Shown: piece by piece, positions 12,301 through 23,940 of the stretch | Layout of the letters: every line of letters starts with the position of its first letter | Numbering within the stretch: position 1 is the stretch's first letter | Origin: Alopecurus myosuroides | Lineage: Eukaryota > Streptophyta > Magnoliopsida > Poales > Poaceae | Direction of reading: 5' to 3' | DNA length: 64,000 nt | NCBI GenBank assembly: GCA_028641055.1 | Contig: CM054062.1 | Span: 16,239,639-16,303,638, forward strand | Position numbers and translations under genes: made by a program | The notes under the pieces: generated by a model | What the model was told of the DNA's origin: nothing | The model's database searches: none | The model's input: the letters and a program-made list of their open reading frames with translations, nothing else

Positions 12301-14200
12301 GCGGGAGTGTAATCCCCACTATCGGTCTTCAAAGGTATGAACACCGATTTCCTCCGTTACTTCATATTTGCATAGTGATAGATCTTGGCTATATCTGTTA
12401 TCGTTGGTAGATTTTTTTTTGTTATTCTTCTACAAAACCCTACAACCCTTTGCTTAGGGGTGGGGTGCGTGGTGTTGGAATCGGTGTAGGGGTTTTGGCT
12501 CGCTACTACCCAGAAAAAGAAGGGGATACAAAGGGGGTTAGCCTAGGGGCAACAGACTTACGAAGGGGTGATTTGAGGAGGCTGGGGCGACGAGACGTTG
12601 CGGTGAGAGAGCGACACCAGCCACATGTGGAGGGAGTAGGCGCTTTGGTACACATCGCACGTGGAAACAAATAAGGAAAGTACTTGGCTAGGGTGTCTGG
12701 AGGAGCCAAAGGCAGGCATCATCAGAGGCATGGATGAAGGTGGTGGAAGGGGGCACTCCCCTTGTCTTTTACCGGTCGGACCTGAGACTAGCACCTTTTT
12801 CCCGCTCGAGTGACCGCTAGCTAGCTCTATCGATATAGACCTGGCTAAAGCACAATCTTCATGTCTTGAGTTACCCAAAGGAAGAGGGACACGACTACCC
12901 GACGACGCAGGAGGAAATCACTCCCATGCAACAACTCCTAAATTTGAATGCATGTAGTGATGTAAGTGATGATGTCAGCTTAGATTCTTCCCAACGATGA
13001 AACTAATAAGTTTTTATCTCTCAAACCAATAATCAGATTAGATATCTGTTTTCACCGCTGAATTAGTCGCAACGAGGTCTGTGAAACTATACCATGTTTT
13101 GAGGAAAAAAATGTCGATAGTTATCAGATTATTATCACTAAACTATCAAATTGTAATAATTTACATATCAGGTTTGTGTACGCCGTTTTGCACCAATGTA
13201 AGAAAATGCATGATACTACTTTATGTGGAATGGTATCATGTTTTAGCTCTTGCATATGATTCAACTCTTTCTCTCTAACTATGCAGATTATTGAAAATAT
13301 CAAAATGTATATAAAATATTTGATAACCATGTACAATTAGTATGGTAACCATACAATATTAATCTTGTAACTATAGTGTTGGTAACTAGTGTGATGATTT
13401 TTTTTACCTGATATATAGTTGTGTTGCAATGTCTAAAAACGTGAAAATGTATATTTGATAACCATCTATAATTATCGTGGTAATTGTTCGTTACAAACGT
13501 GGTAATTGGCGTGAAAAAAATTCAGCCAAATATATTAATACGAGATCTAGTTTTGAAACTTTCGTTGAGACGAACTTTGCGGCGTAACTTTGCGGCGTAG
13601 TGGATCTCCAATTGCAATAGCGGTTTAGAAGACAAATCAATTTTAAAATAAATAATGTCACCCATGATATGGCAAACTACTACATGATTTCCCCTGTAGG
13701 GCAAAAGCTCTAGCAAATACCCGCCGGACGGGAGAAAGGTGCCACACATTTGTGTATCTTTTCACACGAAAGAGAACAAACCCATTTGAAAAAATAACAT
13801 GCTTTTAAAACTAGTTAGGAATATTTAATAGCTGGATGACATGTTTCAAGTAGTGAAGTTCGATCAATAAAGTCAGATCTCTTGGAAAAAAAGTTTTATT
13901 AAGCCATGCTTGATAACACACATGCCCTACTCTATCTGAATCTGACTAGGGTTTAAATTAGCATATCTTATGTTACCCAAGTATTGTTCACATTTTTTTT
14001 TTGAGTAACAAGGGGAGCTCACATTTGAGCTAAAGTTTGAGCTCGAGCAGACAAGAAGAGTGTGGGCCATGCATTAGCTGGGCCAAGATGTGGGCGGAGT
14101 GGGGCGACCCACAAGCCCCTCATATATTCAGTGAACACTACGTGACGTGCCGGAAGGAATCAAGGAAGGCCCCCACTTGCAACATGATCGGAGGAAGTAA
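12301..14200. other. no gene seen
   Basis: The first 700 bp are of mixed composition. From 13000 to 13980 the sequence is AT-rich with repeated GGTAACCAT and GTAACTA words that hint at an old MITE but give no clear terminal repeats. No coding feature can be supported. Confidence 0.45.
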
Positions 14201-14409
14201 TAGTACTCCGGAACAGTCAGACCTAGCGCTTAGGCGACTAGGGTTTTGCGACTCCTCGGCGATCTTGGTTCGCGTGGAGGTCCTGGTCCCTGCACCGAGT
14301 TTGCCTTGGGTTCGAATCCTTCCCGGACTTGGGGTTGGACGCGAGGATAAACGAGTCGGTGCGGTCGCGGTTTTGATAACAGCTGATCGGGATCTTGGGT
14401 CTCGAGGAC

Positions 14410-14932
14410 ATGGCGACAAACTCGGCCTCGAGCGCAGGGACCAAGGCAGGATCCCAATCGGGGGCCAACAAGGACTCGGTCAATGATCTGATGGACAGGT
14501 TGAGAATCGAGGCAGATGAACTGGATTATTTGATCTTCGAAGATGAGGAAGAAGTGCCGATGGGGGGATGAAGTGGATTGCTTTGGATAGGGTTCATACG
14601 AATAATCCATTCAGCCCGCAAACCTTTGAGCAGCACATGCGCAACACATGGAGCCCAGCGAAGGAGATGACCTTCACAACCGTGGAACCGAACCTGTTTA
14701 CAGTACAATGCTTCAGTTTGGGTGATTGCCTGAAGATCGAACAAGGGGGGCGTGGTTATTCAGACAGCATGTTGTGGTCACTGAGGCATACGACGGTTTT
14801 TCTGATCCTGAGAAAATTGATCTGAACAACCTAGGGGTTTGGATTCAGATACAGAAACTCCCAGTAGGGTACAAGAAAACGTCATTGATCACAAATCTGG
14901 TCAATAAACAAGTTGGGAAAACAATTGATGTG
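14410..14932 (+). pseudogene. LINE ORF1, N-terminal part
   Basis: ORF1 of plant LINEs encodes a nucleic-acid-binding gag-like protein. An ATG at 14410 opens a Ser/Ala/Gly-rich start followed by an acidic helix ending in DEEEVP. The downstream part, in another frame, shows the DUF4283-type segment: a FTVQCFSLGD stretch near 14696, the LFRQHVVV-like core, and GVWIQIQKLPVGY near 14838-14876. At least two frame changes separate these blocks. The frame reaches GKTIDV at 14932, where the LTR element begins, and the protein continues at 23209. The combined order supports assignment to one ORF1 now inactivated by shifts and by the insertion. Confidence 0.7.
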
Positions 14933-16514
14933 TGATACGTCTCCAACGTATCTATAATTTCTGAGGCTCCATGATCATATTATGCCAATTGCTACTTGTT
15001 TTCCCCCTTATTTATAGCATTTTTATACGTTTTCCGGGACTAACCTATTAACAAGACGCCAAGTGCGAGTTCCCTGTTTTCTGCTGTTTTTGGTTTCAGA
15101 AAAGTTGTTCTGGAAACATTCTCAGAATTGGACCCCACAAAGCCTGAACTGCCTATTTTCCCCGGAAGCATCCAGAACACCAAAGAAGAGTCGTAGACAG
15201 GCACCGGGGGGGCCACACCATAGGGTGGCGCGCCCCCTGGCCGCGCCAGCTATCGGCGTGGGGCCCCTGGAGCTCCACCGCCTTTGCCCTTTTGCCTATT
15301 TACCCCCCCGGATGGAAAACCCTAGGCACCTGATCAAAAAAATCCCCGAAAAGTTTCGCCGCCGACGTCACCGTCAACCCTAGATCAGAGGGTTCTGAAG
15401 CTGTTTTCGGGACCCTGCCGAAGAGGAGATCATCACAAGAGGCTTCTACATCACCAGGCCTGCCTCCGGAGTGATGCGTGAGTAGTTCATCCTTGGACTA
15501 TGGGTTCGTAGATGTAGGTAGATGGTTGTCTTCTCCTTATATGCCTCCATGTTTAGATCTCGTGAGCTGCCTATCATGATCGAGATTGATCTTATGTAAT
15601 TCTATATGCTGTGTTTCCAGGGATCAGATGAATATTAAACTTATGCCAAGTTGATTATAGTCTTTATTTGAATATGCTATTTGTGATCTTGCATGCTTTC
15701 CGTTTCTAGTGGTTGCTCTGGCCAAGTAGTTGCTAGTGACTCCAAGAGGGAGTATTTATGCTTGATAGTGGGTTCATGCCTCCTCACCGCCTTGCTCGAG
15801 TGACAGAAACGTGAAGGGGGAGGATGTGTTGTTGCCATTAGGGAGAAAACTGCGGTGAGAGTGCCCGCGTGCATAATCATTGCTTACATTACACACTTTG
15901 TTCAATGCAGTTATCTGTTGCTTGCAACTTAATACCTAAAGGGGTTCGGATGATAACCCGAGGGTGGATTATTAGTCATAGATACAGATGGATTTGGGTC
16001 TATGTATATTGTTGTAATGCCCGCACTAAATATCATACTAGTCTTCATGTCATATATGTGCACTACAGTGCAACCTCTATTTGTCAATTGCCCAGCTGTA
16101 ATTTGTTCACCCAGCATGCTATCTTTTATGGAGAGACACCACTAGTGAACCTATGAACCCCGGTCCATTTTCCACACTGTTAAACAAACCACAACCATTT
16201 CCTGCTTTCTTTACTTACTGCAAGCATACATCATTTTCCACACTATACGTCTAATCTTTGTTTTCAGCAAGACCGGTGAGATTGACAACCTCACTGTACC
16301 GTTGGAACAACGTATTTTGGTTGTGTTGTGTGCAGGTTCCACGTTGTTGCTGACACCAGTGAAGCGCCAGCACCACCGTCAGTGGCATCAATCTTCCTGA
16401 GATCCTCTTCCTCCTGCTGGATTGATAATCTTGGTTCTTAACTGAGGGAAATTCTTGCCGCTTGCTCATCACACCCTCCTCTTGGGGTTTCCAATACACT
16501 ATCAAAGAGCATCA
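14933..16514 (+). repeat. 5' LTR of element B
   Basis: 1582-bp LTR from TGATACGTCTCC to AAGAGCATCA. It contains the GC-rich segment with GGGGCCCCTGGAGCTCC near 15258 and the conserved TGGGTTCATGCCTCC and GGTTCTTAACTGAGGG boxes. It is immediately followed by the PBS region. Confidence 0.85.
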
Positions 16515-16522
16515 AGAATTTC

Positions 16523-16540
16523 TGGCGCCGTTGCCGGGGA
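16523..16540 (+). other. primer binding site for tRNA-Asp
   Basis: TGGCGCCGTTGCCGGGGA begins eight bases after the LTR end. It is the reverse complement of the 3' end of plant tRNA-Asp, the usual primer of Athila-type Gypsy elements. It fixes the plus orientation of element B. Confidence 0.85.
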
Positions 16541-16896
16541 GGAAGAAGTCTTATGGCAAGGGGAGTCTCTCACTCTCAACCTCTTTATTTTTTTATTGTC
16601 TTGTTTTTATTTTTGTCTTGTTTTGCTTCTCTTTATCAAAAACACACAAAAATTAGTTCTTATTTGAGTTTTTATTTTTGTTTTATTATGCTTGCTATCA
16701 ATGTTTGATGTCTTTGAAACTAGATCTTTTAGGCAAGGTGGGTTCACGGATGAACAACAAAAACATTATAAGGAACACCGCTTGTCACAAAAAGGGATAC
16801 ACTTATGGGAGAAAATTAATAAATTGCATGAATATGCTAAAAATTTGTGCTCTACTTAGGGAAACTTCTTTAAAATTTCTGCTTATGCATAAGCAG

Positions 16897-17757
16897 GTTT
16901 CTGGCTTTCGGTGGGCTAAAACTGTGGTGGGCAAAAGCAAATAGAATCGGTTCCGAGAGTTCTTTTGGCTTAAGGAATAAACCAGTGACAACTTGGTCCC
17001 ACTTGACAGTTGCTCTCCCGCAACAATGGCAGGGCCGGAGCATGGTCGACCATGGGATCGATGAGCGCGCACGCGCTGGAGTCCGAAGAGGGGCTTTACC
17101 CCGTGTCGTTTGGCGGCGGCAGGAGACGAAATGGCCGTCCGAGAAGGTGGCGACGACCATTGCCATGGTGGTCGGTAGCGGAGGTCAACGCCTCGGCCAC
17201 ACCAAGCATGGCAAGGAGATGAGAGAGGTCGATAAGGACGAGAAGCTCGTTGTAAGCCCGATTGAGGGGTCGAGGTGGCCGGAGGAGACACAATGGCGGT
17301 GAATCGTGGCGGTGGAGCTCCGGCCAGAGTTGGAGAAGTGGCCCCAATTCTGGCGGTACGGTCCGTCCCAACAAACAGAAATTGGTGAGGAGGGAGAGGA
17401 GGTCGAGGCAGAGCTCCCTGCGTGCTCGATTAGTCTCAAGGCAGCGCGAGCTGGCGGCATGACGCAGCGGCGGCGGCCATAGGGTTCCGTCGGGAGCAGC
17501 GGGAGCAGGACGAGCAAATTTTTCTATTTCATATTTTTTTACTTTCCAATCGTTGTCCTGCGGTGGCACACTTTTGTAAATCAGAGCAAAGAAAAGGGCA
17601 TACGTGTGTACCTGTTCGGAGAAGCTCGGGAAACCGCTAGAAACTGGTCCAGAGCAGTTTCTCAGTTCCTTCACAAAACGAGTTTTATGGTGGAAAAAGC
17701 TGCCCACAATCTGGAGAGTTCTTTTACGCTTCTGCTGTCTGGAGCCTAGAAGCCACC
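16897..17757. mobile_element. 861-bp GC-rich insert between 9-bp direct repeats
   Basis: The 9-bp sequence CATAAGCAG occurs at 16888-16896 and again at 17758-17766 and encloses a segment whose centre (17010-17520) is far richer in G and C than the surrounding AT-rich retrotransposon. A 9-bp duplication is the signature of Mutator-like transposons. Terminal inverted repeats are weak (both ends carry a TGGCTT word near the border), so a MULE carrying captured genic DNA is only a candidate. Open frames in the insert, such as a minus-strand one rich in Leu and Pro around 17185-17517, show no known domain. Confidence 0.5.
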
Positions 17758-17965
17758 CATAAGCAGCAAAACAAGTGTCCCTTATAATGTTACTTATTGC
17801 TTTGATAAATCTTGTTGTTGTAGGAGGTATAAACACCTCCCTTTTCAATGTGAGTATAATGATAATGTTACCGTATCTTCTTATGTTAAGGGAAATTATG
17901 AATTATATGATGTGGAACAAATTGAAGAATTTATTGCTTGAAAGGGTGCGTTCGAAATTGCCTAC

Positions 17966-18208
17966 TTGCTTGAAAGTATTGATGATTCACCTTATAAATA
18001 TGAGATTTATGCTATACTTGAATATTGCTTTGATAATTACAAGGATTGTAATTACTACATAATGGAATATCTTAATAAATGCTCTCAACCTAAGGAAGTA
18101 ACTAATGCCTTGCAGGAACCTATGGAAGAAGAAACTACTGAATCTGGAAGCTCATTGGATGAAAAAGAGGAGGAGAGTGATGATCAAGAGGAGGAAGAAT
18201 GGAGCTAG
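17966..18208 (+). CDS. acidic open frame in element B
   Basis: An 80-residue plus-strand frame begins inside a longer AT-rich stretch (an N-terminal block in another frame starts near 17775). It ends in a strongly acidic tail of Glu and Asp before a TAG. The segment YEIYAILEYCFDNYKDCNYYIMEYLN suggests a helical, tyrosine-rich core. No domain is recognised. Its place upstream of the shared 3' non-coding domain makes it a family-specific ORF of this non-autonomous element, probably degraded. I cannot assign a function and coding activity is unproven. Confidence 0.35.
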   Translation: MLESIDDSPYKYEIYAILEYCFDNYKDCNYYIMEYLNKCSQPKEVTNALQEPMEEETTESGSSLDEKEEESDDQEEEEWS

Positions 18209-18558
18209 CCATGCCTACCTCCCAATGATAGTAACTCTTTAACTCATACATTATTTGATGAAATTGATACTTTCTATACTTGTGACCTTGATACTACTAT
18301 GAATGAAACTTGTGAGAATGATATTGCTACTCTTATTTATGATAATCCATGCTACTTGGATAAATCCTATGATAATGCTCTTGATGATGGTTCTATGTTA
18401 CTTGATGTTATAAATCATAATGCTACTGAAAATAGGATTTCTATAATGTGTCCTATACCTTTTAAGAGTGATCAATAATCTTTTTTTTTTCTATTGCTAA
18501 AAGTGGGAAAAAAGAAGAGCTGATTTTAAATTTTGATCCCACTGTTTTTTAGCTTGAT

Positions 18559-18921
18559 ATGAATTGTGTGCTTTTAGACCATGACAAACATGCTTTATGT
18601 GATAATTATGTTGTTGAGTTTATTCATAATTCTACTGAAAATTATTATGAGAGAGGAAAATATGGTTGTAGTAATTTTCATGTTACTAATACACCTCTCT
18701 TTTTGTTGAAAGTTTTGAAGTTGCTCTTGTTCTACATTCCCATGATTTCTAGTTTGAACTTCTTTAATTTATTTCTTTACAAGATTTCTGTGTATAGGAA
18801 GTGTGTTAGACTTAAATTTGTTGTACATTTTCTTCATGATGCTCTCTTTTGCTTCAATTCATATTTCTTATGTGAGAATCCACGTGATTCCACTTTTCTA
18901 TGCCTAGCTGAATGGCGTTAA
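18559..18921 (+). CDS. hydrophobic open frame, possible env-like remnant
   Basis: A 120-residue frame begins at an ATG and ends at TAA just where the shared 3' non-coding domain starts. Two hydrophobic stretches are visible, roughly residues 52-82 (LLKVLKLLLFYIP and following) and 89-108 (FVVHFLHDALFCFNSYFLC), with basic residues between. In Athila elements an env-like ORF lies between pol and the 3' non-coding domain, so position and hydrophobicity fit such a remnant, but sequence homology is not established. It could equally be a family-specific ORF without membrane role. Confidence 0.35.
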   Translation: MNCVLLDHDKHALCDNYVVEFIHNSTENYYERGKYGCSNFHVTNTPLFLLKVLKLLLFYIPMISSLNFFNLFLYKISVYRKCVRLKFVVHFLHDALFCFNSYFLCENPRDSTFLCLAEWR

Positions 18922-21628
18922 AGAAAAGCGCTACCGGGAGATAACCTGTTTTATTTCACTGTTTTCAACCCGTTTTCTTTCGTTTTCTTTGGTGTGATTT
19001 GCACTTGGGTGTTTTCTATTTACTTAGATACCCCTCTGTATCTTTTCTTTTGTGTTTTTGTTGAGCCAAGTAAAGCCTCTAGTGGAAAGTTGAGGCTATA
19101 TTTCGGATTTTTGCGCAGGAAACATATTTCTGCTGTCCACTGTTAATTCCGTAAAACATCACAGAAAATTCAAAATGACCTGAGTTTTTTTTGTGCATAA
19201 TCCTGAGTTATATACGCAAATTTTCTTAGTTGACCACTTTTTGATTTGAGAAACATAAGAGTTTTGAAAAAATCGATCTTTACCTGCTGTTCTGTTTTGA
19301 CAGATTTCTGTCATTTATTGCATTTGCATCTTAATCTCTTTCTTTTGGTGTTCTTTTGAGAAAAAGAGTTTTAAAATAAGTTGTGACAGTAGATAATATC
19401 TTTTTTGATTGTTAGAATTATGTTGAAATTGAACCATGTGAATTTATTATTTTGATTGCACTAACGTTGCTAATGAAGATTGTGAGAAGTTTGGTGTGAA
19501 GGAAGTTTTCAAGGGTCAAGAGAAGAGGATGATATGATGTGATCAAGAAGAGTGAAAAGACTAAGCTTGGGGATGCCCCGGTGGTACATCCCAGCAAATT
19601 CCACGAAGACTCAAGCGTCTAAGTTTGGGGATTCCCAAGGCATCCCCTTCTTCATCAATAAATTATCAGGTCACTTCTAGTGAAACTATATTTTTATTCG
19701 GTCGCATCTTATGTCCTTTACTTGGAGCGTCTTTTATTTCTATTTTCAGTTTGTTTTTGTTTTTTCTTTCAGTTTGTTTTTACTTTTTGAATAATCTTGG
19801 TTGGACCCCAACATTCTTTTATTGGAGAGTGACACGCTCCGCTTTTTCATGAGAATACTTTGTATTCTTAATCTATGTCTAGCCGCTGCATTTATTTATC
19901 TTCTGTTTTGCATGCATCTCTTATTAGAGATGTTAGTTTTAGTAGTGTTATGTGAGTAATCTCATGTTTTATTGCTGTATCATAAAGAGTATTTTTGTTA
20001 AATCATATTATGTATGGTGCTTGTTGGAAGAAGAAAACTGTTGCTTGAAGTAGAATTTATAACAGTACTAGTAGAAGCTTGTATAGACCGTGGCTAGAAC
20101 TTTTTCATGCCATGCTAAATGTTATTTTAGTTTTAAATCCTTGTGGTTATTGAGTATCATGAATAGACTTAAATAGCTGAAAGTGTTTAATATGTCTTGA
20201 AAGATTCATGAGTTGTTCTTGTCATAATAAAGCATCAATATATGGCATTCTCTTTCGAATGTTTTATTTGGTTGACTTGGCGCATGCTCACACCATGTTT
20301 ATGACTACAAAACAGTCATGAATATCCTCAATGACCACTTAGTTTTTGAACTTGTGATACTGCTTATGTTTTAATTAATGATGCTTTTGTTGCTATGCTG
20401 ATTATGGCTCTTATGCTTTCTTGATTTGTCGCTCCCAGTCTTTTGCTAGCCGCCACTTGTACTGAGTACGAGCTCTACTCGTGCATCCAAACTCCTTTAA
20501 ACCAAAGTTTTTCTTATTGTGTACACCATACATACCTACATGTGGTATTTAACTGACACTCCAAGTAAATTTCTCACGTGTTACCTTTAAAACCTTCAAA
20601 ATTACTCCTGCTTTATGTTCTTGTTTTTGCTCATGAGGACGTCAATAGAGAATCTTTATCTCACTTGTTGATTGGATTTCACACCCTAGACTAGTGGCTT
20701 CATCCGCTTATCCAAATGATAGAAGAGCTGGCAGCGGGGTTCCCAGCCCCAAATTAATACAAACAAATTCTCTTCACTATTTTTGCCCCTAATTTATCAG
20801 TCAAAGCATAATTGTGTAAACAAAAGAAAAAGAGGGATGACCTTCTACACCAGTTGCGTCCTTCACCATGGGAGCCACTCTTGTGAATCCAGTTGGCTTG
20901 TGACGTACTGTATTTTCTGTTTACCATTCGTTGACATTGGCATACATCTCCCAAAATATAGACACTCCTCGACGATATGTGATTGTTGGCAGGCACCCGA
21001 GGATTCGGTTAGCCATGGTTTGTGAAAGATGGATGGGAGGAGTGTCAAACTTTTAATACCTCTGTTTAATAAAATAAAAGATCTAGCACATGAGTGATCC
21101 CTGCTTCCCTCTGCGAAGGGTCTTTCTTTTACTTTTATGTTGAGTCTCCATCTTCTAACTTTATGCACAATTGAGAGAGAATTTTTGCCATTCTGAGTTC
21201 TATGTGCATTTGTCCCATAAACAACAATAATCACTTCATGATGTGATATTATTTGTTCTTAAACTATCTGTTCTAGTCTTCCTCATGAACTTTGAAGCTG
21301 TCCTGGCATTTATGTTTTGCCCCACTCTTAAGGACTAGCGAAATATCACTTTGCCATGCTTTCTCTATTCCCGAAACAAACATTTACCTTTCTTTGCATT
21401 ATTATTCATGATCCTTTATTTGAGATACTCTTCGTGATGCAAAGTAATTGCTATGCTTTATTATTAAAGTTTAATTTATCATGTTTGTGTTTGAAGTTCT
21501 ATGATCTCAGCGTGCATATACTTTTACATTAGATTGATCAAGTTTATGTTAATAGCATGTCACCTCAGAAATTATTGTTTTATCGTTTACCTACTCGAGG
21601 ATGAGTAGGAACTAAGCTTGGGGATGCT
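18922..21628 (+). other. 3' non-coding domain of element B
   Basis: AT-rich sequence without long frames, starting with GCGTTAAAGAAAAGCGC and ending at the purine tract before the 3' LTR. It is collinear with 47112-49630 (minus) and 4556-7050 (minus), including the GCGCAGGAAAC box near 19117 and the GGGGATTCCC-type hairpin near 19625. Confidence 0.7.
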
Positions 21629-23208
21629 TGATATGTCTCCAACGTATCTATAATTTCTGATGCTCCATGATCATATTATGCCAATTGCTACTTGTTTTCT
21701 CCCTTATTTATAGCATTTATATGACGTTTTCCGGAACTAACCTATTAACAAGATGCCAAGTGCCAGTTCCCTTTTTTCTGCTGTTTTTTGTTTCAGAAAA
21801 GTTGTTCTGGAAACATTCTCGGAATTGGACCCCACAAAGCCCGAAGTGCCTATTTTCCCCGGAAGCATCCAGAACACCGAAGAAGAGTCGAAGACATGCA
21901 CCAGGGGGGACACACCATAGGGTGGCGCGCCCCCTGGCCGCGCCAGCTATGGGTGTGGGGCCCCTGGATCTCCACCACCTTTTCCCTTTCGCCTATTTAA
22001 TCCCCTCGGATGGAAAATCCTAGACACCTGATCAAAAAATCCCCGAAAAGTTCCGCAGCCGCCGTCACCATCAACCCTAGATCAGGGGGGTTCTGAAGCT
22101 ATTTCCGCCCGCCGGAGAGGAGATCATCACCGGAGGCTTCTACATGACCATGCCTGCCTCCGGAGTTATGTGTGAGTAGTTCATCCTTTGACTACGGGTT
22201 CGTAACTGTAGCTAGATGGTTGTCTTCTCCTCATATGCCTCCATGTTTAGATCTCATGAGCTTCCTATCATGATCGAGATTGATCTTATGTAATTCTATA
22301 TGCTGTGTTTGCTGGGATCTGATGAATATTAAACTTATGCCAAGTTGATTATAGTCTTTATTTGCATATTCCATTTGTGATCTTGCATGCTTTCCGTTGC
22401 TAGTGGTTGTTCTGGCCAAGTAGTTGCTAGTGACTCCAAGAGGAAGTATTTATGCTTGATAGTGGGTTCATGCCTCCTCACCGCCTTGCTCGAGTGACAG
22501 AAACGTGAAGGGGGAGGATGTGATGTTGCCATTAGGGAGAAAACAGTGGTGAGAGTGCCCGCGTGCATAATCATTGCTTACATTACACACTTTGTTTAAT
22601 GCAGTTATCTGTTGCTTGCGACTTAATACCTAAAGGGGTTCGGATGATAACCTGAGGGTGGATTATTAGTCATAGATGCAGATGGATTTCAGTCTATGTA
22701 TATTGTTGTAATGTCCGCACTAAATATCATAGTAGTCTTCATGTCATATATGTGCACTACGGTGCAACCTCTATTTGTCAATTGCCCAGCTGTAATTTGT
22801 TCACCCAGCATGCTATCTTTTATGGAGAGACACCACTAGTGAACCTATGAACCCCGGTCCATTTTCCACACTGTTAAACAAACCACTACCATTTCCTGCT
22901 TTCTTTACCTACTGCAAGCATACATCATTTTCTACACTATACATCTAATCTTTGTTTTCAGCAAGACCGGTGAGATTGACAACCTCACTGTACCGTTGGT
23001 ACAAAGTATTTTGGTTGTGTTGTGTGCAGGTTCCACGTTGTTGCTGACACCGGTGAATCGCCAGCACCACCGTCAGTGGCATCAACCTTCCTGAGATCCT
23101 CTTCCTCCTACTGGATTGATAACCTTGGTTCTTAACTGAGGGAAATTCTTGCCGCTTGCTCATCACACCCTCCTCTTGGGGTTTCCAACACACTATCAAA
23201 GAGCATCA
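21629..23208 (+). repeat. 3' LTR of element B
   Basis: 1580-bp LTR from TGATATGTCTCC to AGAGCATCA, pairing with 14933-16514. The start has TGATATG where the 5' copy has TGATACG. It is preceded by the purine-rich AGCTTGGGGATGCT and followed by CTGTG. Confidence 0.85.
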
Positions 23209-23940
23209 CTGTGGAAACTAATATGCAAGGAGCAGGAAATTTTGCTCGTGTTCATGTTAAGATTGATGTAAGAAAGGTGACGACGCGTGTGGTCTCAATC
23301 TCCAGAGGAGGCCAGCGTGAAATCTATCAGATCAAATACGAGAAGTATCCCCGTTTTTGTGGTGCGTGCGGGTTTTTAGGCCATACCTATCTCGAGTGCA
23401 GTACCGGTGAACACGATGTCGAGAAACTGAAGTGGGAGACTTCTCAAGGCTGACTGGGAATCTTGGAGAGGTAGAGGGTTTGGAAGGAATCGCGGAGTTT
23501 TCAGTATGGGAGCCAGAACTGCCAGGGGAAGAGAACCGAGTGGGAGAGGATGTACTCCTGGTCATGGAGGAATGCCTACCAGCTGGCAACACAATGCATT
23601 GCCTCCAAAACAATCAGAAGAATATGTAGAGGAGTCACTGAGGGACACTGCTACTAGCCCCTTGAAGGGATCAGACACAGTTATGAAAGAGACAGAATCG
23701 CTGGATCCAAGTGCAAGGAAAATACTACTCATGGGAAAAGATGGATATTATGAGACTTACAAGAGTGGTGACCTTGTTATTGATCCGTCAGGGGTCAATA
23801 TGATGACAGGCATACTAATAGAGAATGCCAACCAAGAGAATGAGGCTGGAATTCGTCTGAAAGGAAAAAAGAAGACTGGAGCAATATCCTCTTCACTAGG
23901 ATCGGCGGGTACCCTGGAGGGATCAGTCCGGGAGCAATGA
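23209..23940 (+). pseudogene. LINE ORF1, C-terminal part with CCHC zinc knuckle
   Basis: Resumes ORF1 after the LTR element. A zinc knuckle of the form C-x2-C-x4-H-x4-C (CGACGFLGHTYLEC) lies at 23358-23399, preceded by basic residues typical of the zf-CCHC_4 type that follows DUF4283 in plant LINEs. The first frame stops at 23451-23453. A second frame from 23506 encodes a polar, lysine- and glutamate-rich tail ending at the TGA 23938-23940. That TGA overlaps the ATG of ORF2 (ATGA at 23937-23940). Role: binding of LINE RNA in the ribonucleoprotein. The frame change shows it is no longer functional. Confidence 0.75.

Larger units (their letters stand above)
14933..23208 (+). mobile_element. Athila-like non-autonomous LTR element B
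   Basis: Complete 8276-bp element with LTRs 14933-16514 and 21629-23208, a tRNA-Asp-type PBS at 16523 and a purine-rich AGCTTGGGGATGCT before the 3' LTR. Flanks are ATGTG (14928-14932) and CTGTG (23209-23213), a 5-bp target duplication with one change. The internal region of about 5.1 kb has no gag, protease, RT or integrase. It has only short AT-rich open frames, a GC-rich insert at 16897-17757 and the family's 3' non-coding domain. By eye the first 270 bp of the two LTRs differ at about 18 positions, so the insertion is not recent. Confidence 0.85.

Noticed and set aside
13000..13520. AT-rich repeats resembling a MITE
   Set aside because: Repeated GGTAACCAT words but no paired termini or target duplication could be found.
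17096..17848. 250-codon minus-strand frame across the GC-rich insert
   Set aside because: It crosses the right border of the insert into retrotransposon DNA, so it cannot be one original gene. No domain seen.
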